Made by a program: the position numbers and the translations under genes
Notes under the pieces: generated by a model
Told to the model about the DNA's origin: nothing
The model's database searches: none
The model's input: only the letters and a program-made list of their open reading frames with translations
Shown here: piece by piece, positions 1 through 9,700 of the stretch
How positions within the stretch are numbered: the first letter of the stretch is position 1
Layout: every line of letters starts with the position of its first letter
Source of the DNA: Prevotella sp902465605
GTDB lineage: Bacteria; Bacteroidota; Bacteroidia; Bacteroidales; Bacteroidaceae
Direction of reading: 5' to 3'
Length of the DNA stretch: 64,000 bases
Assembly: GCA_902465605.1 (NCBI GenBank)
Contig: CABQNT010000006.1
Location: 82,420-146,419, forward strand

Positions 1-2
1 CT

Positions 3-566
3 TTCACGGCATGTGACAATTCAAAACCTCAGGTTGATAAGAAGTCAGAAGGTACAACAGCTGCTGTTCCAACAGACATGAAAATTGCCTATGTTGAGGT
101 AGACAGCATCATGACCCAGTATAAGTTTTGCAAAGACTATAGTTTGATTTTGCAGAAGAAGGGTCAAAACATTCAGAACACGCTGGCTGGAAAGCAGAAA
201 CAATTGGAGCAAGCAGCTGCAAACTTCCAGCAGAAGCTTCAACAAAACGCATATACTCGTGACCAGGCAGAATCCATTCAAGCTGGATTGCAGAAGCAGA
301 GCGCCGATCTTCAGGCGCTCAATCAGCGTCTGAGCAATGAGTTCCAAACAGAGACCGATAAGTATAACAAGGCTCTCCGCGACTCCATTCAGCACTTCTT
401 GGCAAGCTATAACAAGGATAAGAAGTATAGCCTCATCCTTTCCAAGGCAGGAGATAATCTGCTGTATGCCGACAAGAGCTATGACATCACCAAGGATGTG
501 GTTGCTGGTTTGAACAAGGCTTATAAGCCAATCGACACAAAGAAAAAGGCTGAAGCAAAGAAATAA
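3..566 (+). CDS. OmpH/Skp-like lipoprotein (5' end outside window)
   Basis: The frame is open to the left edge. The first visible residues are FTACDNSK, a lipobox, so the real start and signal peptide lie just before the window and the protein is a lipoprotein. The mature part begins with a strand-like MKIAYVEVDSI. A long Gln/Lys/Ala-rich segment predicted to be coiled coil follows (about residues 40-130 of the visible part), then a Lys-rich tail. This is the build of OmpH/Skp periplasmic chaperones, which hold unfolded outer-membrane proteins. The lipid anchor is unlike classical soluble Skp but is common in Bacteroidetes paralogues. The gene is closed by a clear terminator. Confidence 0.8.
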   Translation, partial: FTACDNSKPQVDKKSEGTTAAVPTDMKIAYVEVDSIMTQYKFCKDYSLILQKKGQNIQNTLAGKQKQLEQAAANFQQKLQQNAYTRDQAESIQAGLQKQSADLQALNQRLSNEFQTETDKYNKALRDSIQHFLASYNKDKKYSLILSKAGDNLLYADKSYDITKDVVAGLNKAYKPIDTKKKAEAKK

Positions 567-612
567 GAACGTTTCTTTTGCACAGTTTCCTTCATGGTCA
601 TTGTACATGATA

Positions 613-644
613 AAATCGCGAGCACCTTGTTCGCGATTTTTTTA
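613..644 (+). terminator. Rho-independent terminator after the OmpH-like gene
   Basis: Arms AAATCGCGA (613-621) and TCGCGATTT (631-639) form a 9-bp stem with a 9-nt loop, followed by a T run. Confidence 0.85.
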
Positions 645-733
645 TTGCTTAATTCAGCAAAATTTCAATGAGAAAGTATTGAGCATTCATGATTAATTGA
701 TGGGATTTTAACAGGTTTGTAATATGATATAAT

Positions 734-742
734 TATTTTTGC
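734..742 (+). promoter_or_regulatory. Bacteroidetes-type -7 box before the TonB receptor
   Basis: TATTTTTGC matches TAnnTTTGC, 24 nt before the ATG at 767. No TTTG lies at the ideal 19-21 bp upstream; the closest is 14 bp away (716-719). Support is therefore partial. Confidence 0.4.
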
Positions 743-766
743 GCGAACAAATCTTATAACTATCGT

Positions 767-3148
767 ATGATGAAAAGGTGGATTGGCACTGGTATACTGT
801 TGTTAGTTGTTTCCATGGTCATCATGGCACAAGGAAACAGAACGCAAAAGGTATTGGGTAGGGTGACGGACGTTCATGGAAATCCGTTGGTTGATGTTAG
901 TTTGAGCATTGTAAACGCGGAGCCTTCAATCACCCAAACCACAGATAAAGCGGGTCGTTTTGAACTACAAGTTCCGTTGGGCAGGCAAGTTTTGCGGGCC
1001 AGTTCAGTGGGCTACCAGGACAAGGAGATCAGCTTGTTGTTGGTTATGGGTGAAGAAGTGTCACTTGATGTCAAACTGGAGTCTGCCACTTATAATCTCA
1101 AGGGCGTAGAGGTGAAGCGATATTACAATAAAGCTCGTCCCATCCAGCCGCTTGCCTATGCGGGCGCTCGAAGCTTTAGTGTGGAAGAAACAGAGCGTTA
1201 TGCGGGTTCGTTAGGCGATCCAAGCAGGATGGTGAGGAGCTTTGCAGGCGTGATGCCCATCAATGATTCGCGTAATGAGATTGTGGTGAGAGGCAACTCA
1301 TCATTAGGCGTGCAATATCGATTGGATGGGATTGAAATTCCAAATCCTAACCATTTCAATGCCGGACTGGGAATGACGGCTGGACAGGTAACTGCCCTTA
1401 ATATGAATGTTGTTACCAACTCTGATTTTTTGTTGGGCGGTTGGCAGGCAACAAAAGGCAATGCACTTGCGGCAATCTTTGATTTGAATCTGAGAAAAGG
1501 CAATCCCAACAATCACCAAATGCGCCTCCAGATGGGCTATAATGGGGCCGAACTCATGACAGAGGGGCCGATGATCAAGGACGGTTCGATGACCTATCTT
1601 GCCTCCTATCGTTATTCCATCCCAGAGTTGGCAAGCTATGCCATGAAGATTTTCGGCAAATCCATGGCCGTTGTGCCAAGATATCAAGACCTAACAACCA
1701 AGATAGATTGGCGCATCCACGAGGGTCACACGCTTTCATTGATTGGCATTGTAGGTACTAGTAGCATTCATCTCAAGACATCAGAACTCTCCGGGGCGGG
1801 TACGACCGTGCAAGTTGACAATCTATCGTTTGACCAAAAGGTTAACTTACGCAGTGGCTTGGCATTGTTAGGTATGGTCTATCATGGCCAACTGGCTGCT
1901 CGGACCGATCTTCATGCCACACTTTCTTGGAACTATAATGATATAAAGATGAGAGTGTACAATAAGGAATTGGCCAATCAAGAAGACTTTAAAATGATTT
2001 TTACGGATTTAACCAAGGAACACAAACTCTCGTTTTCGGCCGACATCCGTCATCGATTATCCACGCATCACGACAATCTTTATGTGGGTACGGTTGTCGA
2101 TCAATATTTTCTCAATATGTTCAATGAGGTGGAAGATATACCCTATCCCCTCAATGACGATACAAGCACATTATCCCTTTATCGCGCTTACGCGCAGTAT
2201 CAGCATTTGTTCAGCGATGCTTTTACTGTCACTGCAGGCGTACATGGTAGTTATTTGCCCCTGAATGGTAACTATGCTTTGGAACCACGCGCTGCTGCTG
2301 AGTTGAAACTTGGTACCCATCACACCATTGGCCTCGCAGGAGGCCTTTACAGTCAGTTGCCTCCGCACACTTTTTTCTTTGTCAAAGAGGCCGATGGTCA
2401 TTATTCGGACAGCAATCATCACTTGGGTTTTTCCAAGAGTTGGCATGCAAACCTCTCGCACAACTACCAAATTAACAAGGATTGGCGTGTGCATACAGAA
2501 CTATATTATCAATGGCTTTTTGATATTGCGGCTGAGAACAAAGCCTATGGAGTGTCGCTACTCAATTATGGAGCAGGCGAAAACTCCATGGAACGCATCG
2601 CCGGACTTCGCAATATTGGCAGGGGGCGAAACTATGGACTTGAACTGACGGTGGAAAAATTCTTCAGCAAAAATTATTTCTTCTTGATGTCCGGCACCCT
2701 CTATCGCTCACGCTATACCGACCCAGTACTTAACCACGAATTCAGCACAGTGTTCGATGGTGGTTACATCCTCAATGTCACTGGAGGGTTTGAATGACCT
2801 GTAAGCAGCAAGTGGACCCTCTTTGTCTCACCTCAGTTGGCGCTCTCGGGTGGCTTGAGATACACGCCTGTGGATGAGGAGGCATCTCAAGCGGCTCACG
2901 ACCAGGTGTACCAATACGAAAAGTGGTATCAAGAACAAATGCCTGCTTACTTCAGATTGGACACTCGTTTGGGCGGCAGACTGAATGGTAAGAAGGTCTC
3001 ACAGGAGTGGGGAATTGACTTAATTAACCTCACCAATCGAAAAAATATCGCGTACATGTTTTATGATATTGACAAAGGTGCGTATGTGTCACAATATCAT
3101 TTCTCCTTTTTTCCCATGGTAGTCTACCGCCTACATTTTGGTCTGTAA
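767..3148 (+). pseudogene. TonB-dependent receptor interrupted by one in-frame TGA
   Basis: The product starts with a signal peptide, then a CarboxypepD_reg-like domain (about residues 30-105, VLGRVTDVHGNPL...), a plug domain (RMVRSFAGVMP, IVVRGNSSLGVQYRLDG) and a beta barrel. The frame stops at TGA 2795-2797 (codon 677). It then continues in the same frame to 3148 with typical barrel-closing sequence (ALSGGLRYTP ... GIDLINLTNRKNIAYM) and a terminal aromatic strand. Read through, the product is about 793 residues, normal for the family. The context GGFE-stop-PVSSKW suggests a former TGG (Trp). Without readthrough the barrel lacks its last strands, so this is most likely a pseudogene or a sequencing error. 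The substrate is unknown. Confidence 0.85.
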
Positions 3149-3285
3149 GCTCAAAAGATGTCCATTGGTGAGTGTGCATGATGCTCTTGTCACGGTTTTG
3201 AAGGCACAAAGCATGAGAACGTACGTGCTTGATGATTATGTACTTCTTATTTGAATCTTCGCAATGATTTTAAAAATCTTTTCAT

Positions 3286-3293
3286 TATTTTTG
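3286..3293 (+). promoter_or_regulatory. -7 box before the M6 protease
   Basis: TATTTTTG matches TAnnTTTG. Transcription would begin near 3300, between the upstream start at 3264 and the ATG at 3315, which supports the latter as the start codon. No well-placed -33 element was found. Confidence 0.4.
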
Positions 3294-3314
3294 TCATCAA
3301 ATAGAAAATATGGC

Positions 3315-5453
3315 ATGAAAAGATCATTCTCCGTTTTATTATTAATATTCATTACGCAGTGGGTTGTTGCGATACCAGTCAAAAAGAGCGGGTGGAAAGT
3401 CATTCGTCTTGCGAGTGGAGTAGAGGTAAGAGCGATGTTCAAAGGCGATGAACACTTGCATTACATGGAGGCAGAAGATGGTCAGAAATACGTTTTTGAC
3501 GAACAACTTCAAGCTTATCGACCTGCCGATTTCACGACCTTAGCAAGAAAAGCTGCTGCAAAAAGACGCAGATTAGCAGCTCGTAGACAGGCAAAGACGC
3601 GTGTTTCCTTGGACGAAAAGCACGCTGGCTACGAAGGAAAGAAAAAAGGTTTGATGATTTTGGTCGATTTTGAGGATGCTAAATTCAGCGAAACGCATAC
3701 AAAAGAGCTTTATCAACAGATAACCAATAAGCTGGGCTTTGTACACGAGTTGGGATTTAAAGGAAGTGTAAGAGATTATTTCCTCGACCAGAGTAGAGGG
3801 AAATTTGACTTAACTTTTGATGTTGTAGGCCCCATACGCATGAAGAGAAGCTATGCTTACTATGGCGTCAACGATCGTGAAGGTTACGATATCCGACCGC
3901 ACGAAATGATACGAGAGGCTTGCATGAGTGCAGATGCGGAGGTGGATTTCCGAGATTACGATTGGGACCATGATGGGAAAGTGGATGCGCTGTACGTGTT
4001 GTATGCCGGTCAAGGGGAAAATTCAACAGAAGGTGAAGATTCCAAACGCATGTGGCCACACCAGGCGGAGCTTTCTGAATCCCACTTTGAATTTAACTTG
4101 GATCAGGTAACCATCGATTCTTATGCCTGTGGTCCTGAATTGTCTTCACGAACACAAATCGAAGGTATCGGAACCATCTGTCATGAGTTTTCGCATGTAT
4201 TGGGGCTGCCTGACATGTACGACACGCTTAATGGCGAGGCTTATGGTATGTTTTCATGGGATGTGATGGATCAAGGAAGTTACAACGGTGATGGCTTTGT
4301 TCCAGCTGGTTATACCAGTTTTGAGCGTACTTATTTAGGTTGGTTAAATCCGATAGAACTAACCAGCGACCTCTCGGTTACGAACATGAAGCCGCTCAGT
4401 GAACAGGGTGAGGCGTATGTCATTTACAACGAAAATAATAGAAGCGAATATTATCTGTTGGAAAACAGGCGCAAAACAGGTTGGGATGCAGGGCTTGGCG
4501 GAGAAGGATTGCTGATTCTTCATGTTGATTTTGATGCCAAGACATGGGCAGGTAATACAGTTAACAGCCAGAAAAATCATCAGAGATGTACCATCTTTCA
4601 TGCCGACAATTCTGATGCTTACCTCGATAAATTGGGAATTTATAGTGCCTCGGAGATTGTAGGCGATGCCTATCCATATCAGGCTAACGACAGTTTGACA
4701 GCCAATTCTAAGCCTGCGGCCCGTTTGTTCAATGCGAATAGGTGGGGAACCTATTTCATGAATAAGGACGTGAATGAGATTACAAGAAATGAGGACGGAA
4801 CCATTTCTTTTCGTTTCAAGGTGGTTGCTGCCTCAACAAAGCCGAATCAGACTCCCTCTGACGGCATTTTATTCCATGAAACATTTGACCAGTGTAAGGG
4901 AACGGGTGGAAATGACGGTAAGTTTAGCGGGCAAGTGGCCCGAAGCATGAATAATTTCATGACGGATGTCAAAGGCTGGAACGTGCCATCTGGTGCCGCA
5001 TACGGTGGCGACCGATGTGCGAAGTTTGGCACATTGTCAAAAAATGGCACCGTGTTGTCACCCGAATTTGAGGCGCACGGTAATGATACACTCATCTTCG
5101 TAGCTGCACCTTTTGGAAAAGATGATAACACGTTGGATGTGCGCATCAACGATTCGCTGTTAGGCGTCTTTACATTAGACAGAGGGAAGTGGACTACCAT
5201 CAAGGTTCCTTTCACGGGAACCGGAGCGACGACCATCCAATTTATACCTTATAACCGCTTTTTCTTGGATGACGTAAAGGTGATAGGACCTACGAGCAAG
5301 CAGGAAACTGGTATCAAACAGCTTGAGGCCAAACCCAATACTCGCCAGCCTTCCAAAATTTATAATCTCAATGGGCAGTTCGTGGGAACCAAACTCGATG
5401 CCCTGCCCAAGGGGATATACATATCGAATGGAAAGAAAATTCTGAAATGTTGA
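3315..5453 (+). CDS. Secreted M6 (immune inhibitor A-like) metalloprotease
   Basis: The protein has 712 residues. I start it at ATG 3315, which gives a clean signal peptide (MKRSFSVLLLIFITQWVVA); an upstream in-frame start at 3264 would put 17 residues before it. The zinc motif is HEFSHVLGLPD (H290, E291, H294), preceded by the M6-type segment GLMILVDFED. A calcium-site-like DWDHDGKVDALYV lies upstream. A jelly-roll-like domain follows the catalytic domain. The last ~35 residues (IYNLNGQFVGTKL...LPKGIYI) look like a por-type tail used for type IX secretion. Expected role: extracellular or surface proteolysis. It is monocistronic. Confidence 0.88.
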   Translation: MKRSFSVLLLIFITQWVVAIPVKKSGWKVIRLASGVEVRAMFKGDEHLHYMEAEDGQKYVFDEQLQAYRPADFTTLARKAAAKRRRLAARRQAKTRVSLDEKHAGYEGKKKGLMILVDFEDAKFSETHTKELYQQITNKLGFVHELGFKGSVRDYFLDQSRGKFDLTFDVVGPIRMKRSYAYYGVNDREGYDIRPHEMIREACMSADAEVDFRDYDWDHDGKVDALYVLYAGQGENSTEGEDSKRMWPHQAELSESHFEFNLDQVTIDSYACGPELSSRTQIEGIGTICHEFSHVLGLPDMYDTLNGEAYGMFSWDVMDQGSYNGDGFVPAGYTSFERTYLGWLNPIELTSDLSVTNMKPLSEQGEAYVIYNENNRSEYYLLENRRKTGWDAGLGGEGLLILHVDFDAKTWAGNTVNSQKNHQRCTIFHADNSDAYLDKLGIYSASEIVGDAYPYQANDSLTANSKPAARLFNANRWGTYFMNKDVNEITRNEDGTISFRFKVVAASTKPNQTPSDGILFHETFDQCKGTGGNDGKFSGQVARSMNNFMTDVKGWNVPSGAAYGGDRCAKFGTLSKNGTVLSPEFEAHGNDTLIFVAAPFGKDDNTLDVRINDSLLGVFTLDRGKWTTIKVPFTGTGATTIQFIPYNRFFLDDVKVIGPTSKQETGIKQLEAKPNTRQPSKIYNLNGQFVGTKLDALPKGIYISNGKKILKC

Positions 5454-5494
5454 GCTAACAGACAATAGGTCATCTGAAAGGATTTTGAGCCGCA

Positions 5495-5512
5495 GGGGCG
5501 TGATTTATCACG
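5495..5512. repeat. REP-like palindrome GGGGCGTGATTTATCACG
   Basis: CGTGATTTATCACG is palindromic, preceded by GGGG. Variants occur at 39811-39828, 44488-44505 and, inverted, 44545-44562, always between genes. Confidence 0.7.
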
Positions 5513-6061
5513 TTCCGAATAGTAGGGATGTGACGAATTACGTCATGTTTTTAATCCATATGTCTTTTTCATGAAATATCTTTACTTGCGGCTTCAAAAC
5601 TCGCGTATTTGCAACCAACAGGAAGGGTGTGGGCAAATACGCAAATTATAGGCTGTTTACATATTCTCTTATGGTACAATGAGTTACTGTGATGAAGTGC
5701 TTTTTCGTTTCAAAGGTGAATTTTTTTTGTGCCAAAAGCCTGCTTATTGACGGCCAATATGCATGCTATTATGCAACAATATCATACTAATTGCGAGTCA
5801 ATATGCTACTTCTAACACGGCAAGATGATGATAATAGGGACATAAACCGTGTGCCGTTGCTGTGAAAAACGGTTTTTCAACGTTTTGAGGTGCATAAAAA
5901 CACCCTCTCAACCCTCGCATTTTTTCTATTTTGAAACTTGATAATTTTGAAATAAACGGACAAGTGATGATTGTCTTTCCTCTCTAAAAAAGCGTTTTGT
6001 AACTACCGAATGGGCTTCCGAATGCGTGCTGTTGTCCGTGTAGCCTGACAACGTGACCTAT

Positions 6062-6129
6062 CAAAAAAAAATTGATTGTCTCACGACAACCAATCTTCAT
6101 TAACCTTAATAATCTAATACCATGAAAAA
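6062..6129 (-). ncRNA. Candidate small RNA, about 65-70 nt
   Basis: On the minus strand a perfect -7 box TACCTTTGC (plus 6136-6144) lies 19 nt downstream of TTG (plus 6164-6166), so transcription should start near 6129. About 30 nt later comes a ten-pair stem ATTGGTTGTC/GACAATCAAT with one G-U pair and a GTGA tetraloop, followed by nine T: a classic intrinsic terminator near 6062. No useful ORF fits between. The same DNA read on the plus strand has a leader-like ATG at 6122 that stops after seven codons, so a relic of a coding leader is the alternative. Confidence 0.5.
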
Positions 6130-6135
6130 CACAAT

Positions 6136-6166
6136 GCAAAGGTAGTAAAATATTCCATCCGTGCAA
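6136..6166 (-). promoter_or_regulatory. Promoter of the candidate small RNA
   Basis: Minus-strand TTG (6166-6164), 19 nt spacer, TACCTTTGC (6144-6136). Confidence 0.55.
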
Positions 6167-6472
6167 GTTTTCTGGTCTATACAGGGTGTTTTTATAACAT
6201 AAATTATATTTTTAATCTGCCATTTAAACTTCCTTTGCATCCTTCTCGGCTGTTCTTACATATATTTATCCCTTCTGTATTTCCTTGAATATTGCTTGCA
6301 GATTTCAAGTATCATTTGATTTTTTAAAGAAGTTGCATAAAGCGATGTTTTTGTATCCCATTAGATTCAATATTACAAAGTAGCTACATTTTCAATAAGA
6401 TGTGTAACCTTTTATGTTAATATCTTGTTGGATTAATAGTGTTAAGCAACATTTATATATAATTAACGATTC

Positions 6473-6509
6473 GGGGGGGGGTGGTTTTAACAAAACTTCA
6501 TAAATTTGC
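6473..6509 (+). promoter_or_regulatory. Cassette A promoter with poly-G tract
   Basis: Nine G (6473-6481) are followed by exactly 19 nt and then the perfect -7 box TAAATTTGC (6501-6509). The G run sits where the -33 element is expected. Cassette B has the same arrangement with eight G and an identical 19-nt spacing. TTTTAACAAAACTTCATAA between the elements is shared by both copies. Confidence 0.75.
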
Positions 6510-6522
6510 ACCGATTAATAGA

Positions 6523-6548
6523 ACGACTTACCCACATTATTAAGTCGT
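6523..6548 (+). promoter_or_regulatory. Leader hairpin of cassette A
   Basis: ACGACTTA (6523-6530) pairs with TAAGTCGT (6541-6548), starting about 8 nt after the expected transcription start. In copy B the seventh pair is C-G instead of T-A, so pairing is kept. It could protect the mRNA 5' end, act as an early terminator, or be an operator for a dimeric protein. Confidence 0.55.
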
Positions 6549-6584
6549 ACTTAATTTTAAAATGTTAAACTAAATATAGATTTT

Positions 6585-6734
6585 ATGAGGAAAAGTTATG
6601 TAACGCCAAGCATCTTATTGCTACCCCTGCAAATCGTTGGTCCGAATATTGGATCGGGGAAGGGTGACGCAGAAATTCAGCCAGACCTGACACCAGAGGA
6701 ACTGGAGGACCTCGAAAATGGTGGTGGCTGGTAA
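6585..6734 (+). CDS. Cassette A micro-gene, 49-residue peptide
   Basis: The peptide begins MRKSYVTPSILLLPLQI, continues through a Gly-rich stretch, and ends in an acidic segment (TPEELEDLENGGGW). Its reality is supported by copy B at 51892, whose first 17 codons match with one nucleotide difference. The rest differs but keeps the pattern of acidic tail plus GGW. It lies 39 nt before the giant gene in the same transcript. The family is not recognised with certainty; short Bacteroidales proteins with a basic-aromatic start and acidic end are known as uncharacterised proteins. Possible roles: secreted peptide, RiPP-like precursor (conserved leader, variable core), chaperone for the large protein, or translation-coupling leader. 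No modifying enzyme is next to it. Confidence 0.7.
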   Translation: MRKSYVTPSILLLPLQIVGPNIGSGKGDAEIQPDLTPEELEDLENGGGW

Positions 6735-6773
6735 CTCACATGTAACTTGAACAATTTTAAAAACAAGAAAAGA

Positions 6774-9700
6774 ATGGAAAAACTATTACAACGCTTTTTG
6801 TTGCTGTTGCTGCTGTTACCATTGTCTGTGCTGTCTTTTGCACAAAATTACGCAGAGGTATTGCCTGGTAACAGCAAAGTCTTGAAATCCGACAAGGTAA
6901 GCGGAAGCGAGACTTTGAGCTCTATTACGCTGGAGGTGACTTTAGCTGCGGGTACACAGCCCAATGGCCAGGCACAATTGCGTACGTCGACGGACGACAA
7001 TAAACTGGTGAACACTGGGACAAATGAACTGAAGGATGACGTGCTCGTACAGAAAAGCACAAATCCAAATGTTTGGGAGATAACTTGGCTTAACGTTCCT
7101 GTGGGGGATTACAAGATATACTTCCAGCAGGAGGGTGGCACAGGTCATACCTTTTTACACGACGTTACCATAAAGGAGATACCTGCCAATTTAGTTCCTA
7201 AATTAACTGTGAAGACCACTCCCAGTTATTGTGATGCCAAAGCGGGTACGGCCATGCTTCAGGTTAAAGACGGTACGGCTCCTTATTCCTGCACGGCTGT
7301 CATAACCCGTGCAGATGGAAAGACAGAAACACTTACAAAAACCATCACAGATGATTCATGGACAATCGAAGGTTTGGCTGCAACCGAATATGTGACCTTT
7401 AGGGTGACAGACGGAGGTGGGCAAACCGTTACAACTAAATCGGATGTGATAGCCAATACTTCTGTCGAAGTAAAAAATAATGGCTATCTCTATGTGTTTC
7501 AAAATGGTCAAAATGGATTGTGTTCATTCGATTATTATGTGTATGTAGTCATCGAGACATCCAGTGCGAAAGCTGCCCAGAAGCAGACTGAAATGCTTGC
7601 TCAAAGCATGAGGTTGAAAAAATATGAAATCCATGGAGAAGGAGCTATCTATAAACTTGAATATGATCCCAGTTTGGATAAGAATTACTCAAGTTCTTAC
7701 TACCGATACTTCAAGATACCCAGCTCGGCCAACTTGGCTGTCGGCGAGCAGTTCGGCCTCTCATACGATAAGTTGTGTGGTGGAACGGAGAATACATCTA
7801 CATGGCTATATGAGCTACGCAAACTGGCTGACATGACAAACATCTATCCGTCGGCCGACGGCTCTCTGTGTGATGCTGAGGATGGCACATACAAGCTGAC
7901 CTACAATTTCTTAGGTAAAAACAACGATTGGACTAATACCTATTATGTATTTTTAGATGCTAACAAATATGGCCGGCTGCTCAAAGAATCTAATGGCAGT
8001 TATGAGGTTGTGAACGACAAGGTGTTGATGCCTACCGAGAAGTTTCCATTTAGGCCTTTCTTCAATTCCATCTCCTTGCCTGGCCCTGGAAAATACAAGT
8101 TTGAGTATGGGTCAGAGACTGATTGTCCACAAACCTACTTCTCAAAGGAGTTCGAGGTGAAGTTGCCATCTCTGAGCATCAACGGTGGAAAGGCACCTAC
8201 TGCAGTACAATGCTATACGGTGTATGGCAACACGGCTGGCATCCAATTCCAAGTAAAAAACACAGGATTCCCATTTACCGTTGAGGTGAGCCGACCCGAC
8301 AACAAGTCGTCGTTTGAGGTTGCTGATTTCTTGACCAAGAACACATACACCAAACAAATACAGTTTCCTGTGAAGGTGACCTATCAGAAAGAACAGTATT
8401 TGTATGTGATAGGTGACCTGCCCGAAGGCGAGTATGTCATGAAGGTAAAAGACGCCTGTGGACAGGAGGCTGAGCAGGCTTTCAGCATCAAGGACACCGA
8501 CCTACAACACTATAATCCGAAGAACGACGAAGGCTATAAAGATGGTGTGTATGTTGGTATCGACTGCAATGGTAACAACATTGTCAAACTGAACTATGGC
8601 CCCTCTTGCAACAATTTGGGAGTGGCATATAATCTCTACAACAAAAATACAGGCTCGTATACCTCTGGGGCTGATTTTTATAAGGATGATTATAAGGTAG
8701 ACAACTTGGTAAAGGACAATGCTTTCTCTGTTAGTTTCAATAAGTGGATCCAAAAGTTGGATGGATACCGTTCGTCTGACTTCCCATACTACTCAGCGAT
8801 TGAAAAGGTGGATACTGTGTTTAATTACGCAAACCAAAAAGCAGATCGTGCAGGAAATTGGGCTACCAAAGCATATAAGTTCAATTTTGAGAATATCACA
8901 GGCGCAGACGCTACGGCATTTGAAGTGTTTGGGGCCATGTGCAAGAAAAACGACCCATCATCAGGCATGATTGCCGTTGGTGTAAAGAAAGGGGTAAACT
9001 ATACCGGAACGCTCAGTTACGAATTGTTTACCACAGCCGATGGAACGACGCCTGGCACGAAAGTGAAGGATAATTCGGATTTGGTGAACAATGTTTGGAC
9101 AAATGTGAAAGAAGGTAAATATCTTGTAAAGATATTCTATGGTGACGGCTGTGATACCAAGAAATTCGTGGAGGTGAAAGCTGCGGATATTCCACAGCCA
9201 GGGGTGGAAACTGACATCGTTGACAAATATGAGTATAATGATCCTATTTATGTTGACATAACGAAGAATGACAAGCCCTTACATCTCATCTTGCCTGTTT
9301 CACCTTATATATATCATGTAGAATGGGTGGATATTACAGACCCTGCTCACGAGGTAAGTAAAGGTACTGGCAATGAAATTTATGCAACGTTTACGAAGCC
9401 GGGTACTTATACATACGAAATAAGGACAACGTTTACTGAAAACACTTCATGTAAAGATAGTTCTGGTGGTACGCGAAAGGTGACGTTCATTGTCAAAGGA
9501 CCAAACTACTGGTTGGGCAAGACAGATGAGAATTTCAGTGACAAGACCAACTGGACTGAAAACAGAGTACCTGAAGAAAATGAAGACATCATTTTTGCCA
9601 CGGTAGAGAATTATGGTACCGCAGCAATCAATGACTGCCGTTTGGTTAATGGTGCCGAAAATCTTCACTTTGAGGCCGGCAAACTCGAAAATCAATCAGC

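Larger units (their letters stand above)
5454..6470. other. Gene-poor stretch before cassette A
   Basis: No credible protein gene is visible. It contains one GGGGCGTGATTTATCACG palindromic repeat (5495-5512) and a minus-strand promoter-plus-terminator unit (6062-6166), described separately. The rest is AT-rich with no recognised structure. Confidence 0.6.

Noticed and set aside
45..608. Long minus-strand frame opposite the OmpH-like gene
   Set aside because: Antisense shadow of a clear gene; hydrophobic reading comes from the Gln/Lys-rich coding strand.
3264..3314. Upstream start for the M6 protease
   Set aside because: It would lie before the likely transcription start and would bury the signal peptide.
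6122..6145. Plus-strand ATG after a leader-like stretch TTAACCTTAATAATC
   Set aside because: It reads MKNTMQR and stops; at most a relic of a gene start. The minus-strand promoter and terminator explain the block better.
6585..6734. Micro-gene as an amino-acid attenuation leader
   Set aside because: No run of one amino acid codon and no alternative terminator pairing between it and the giant gene.
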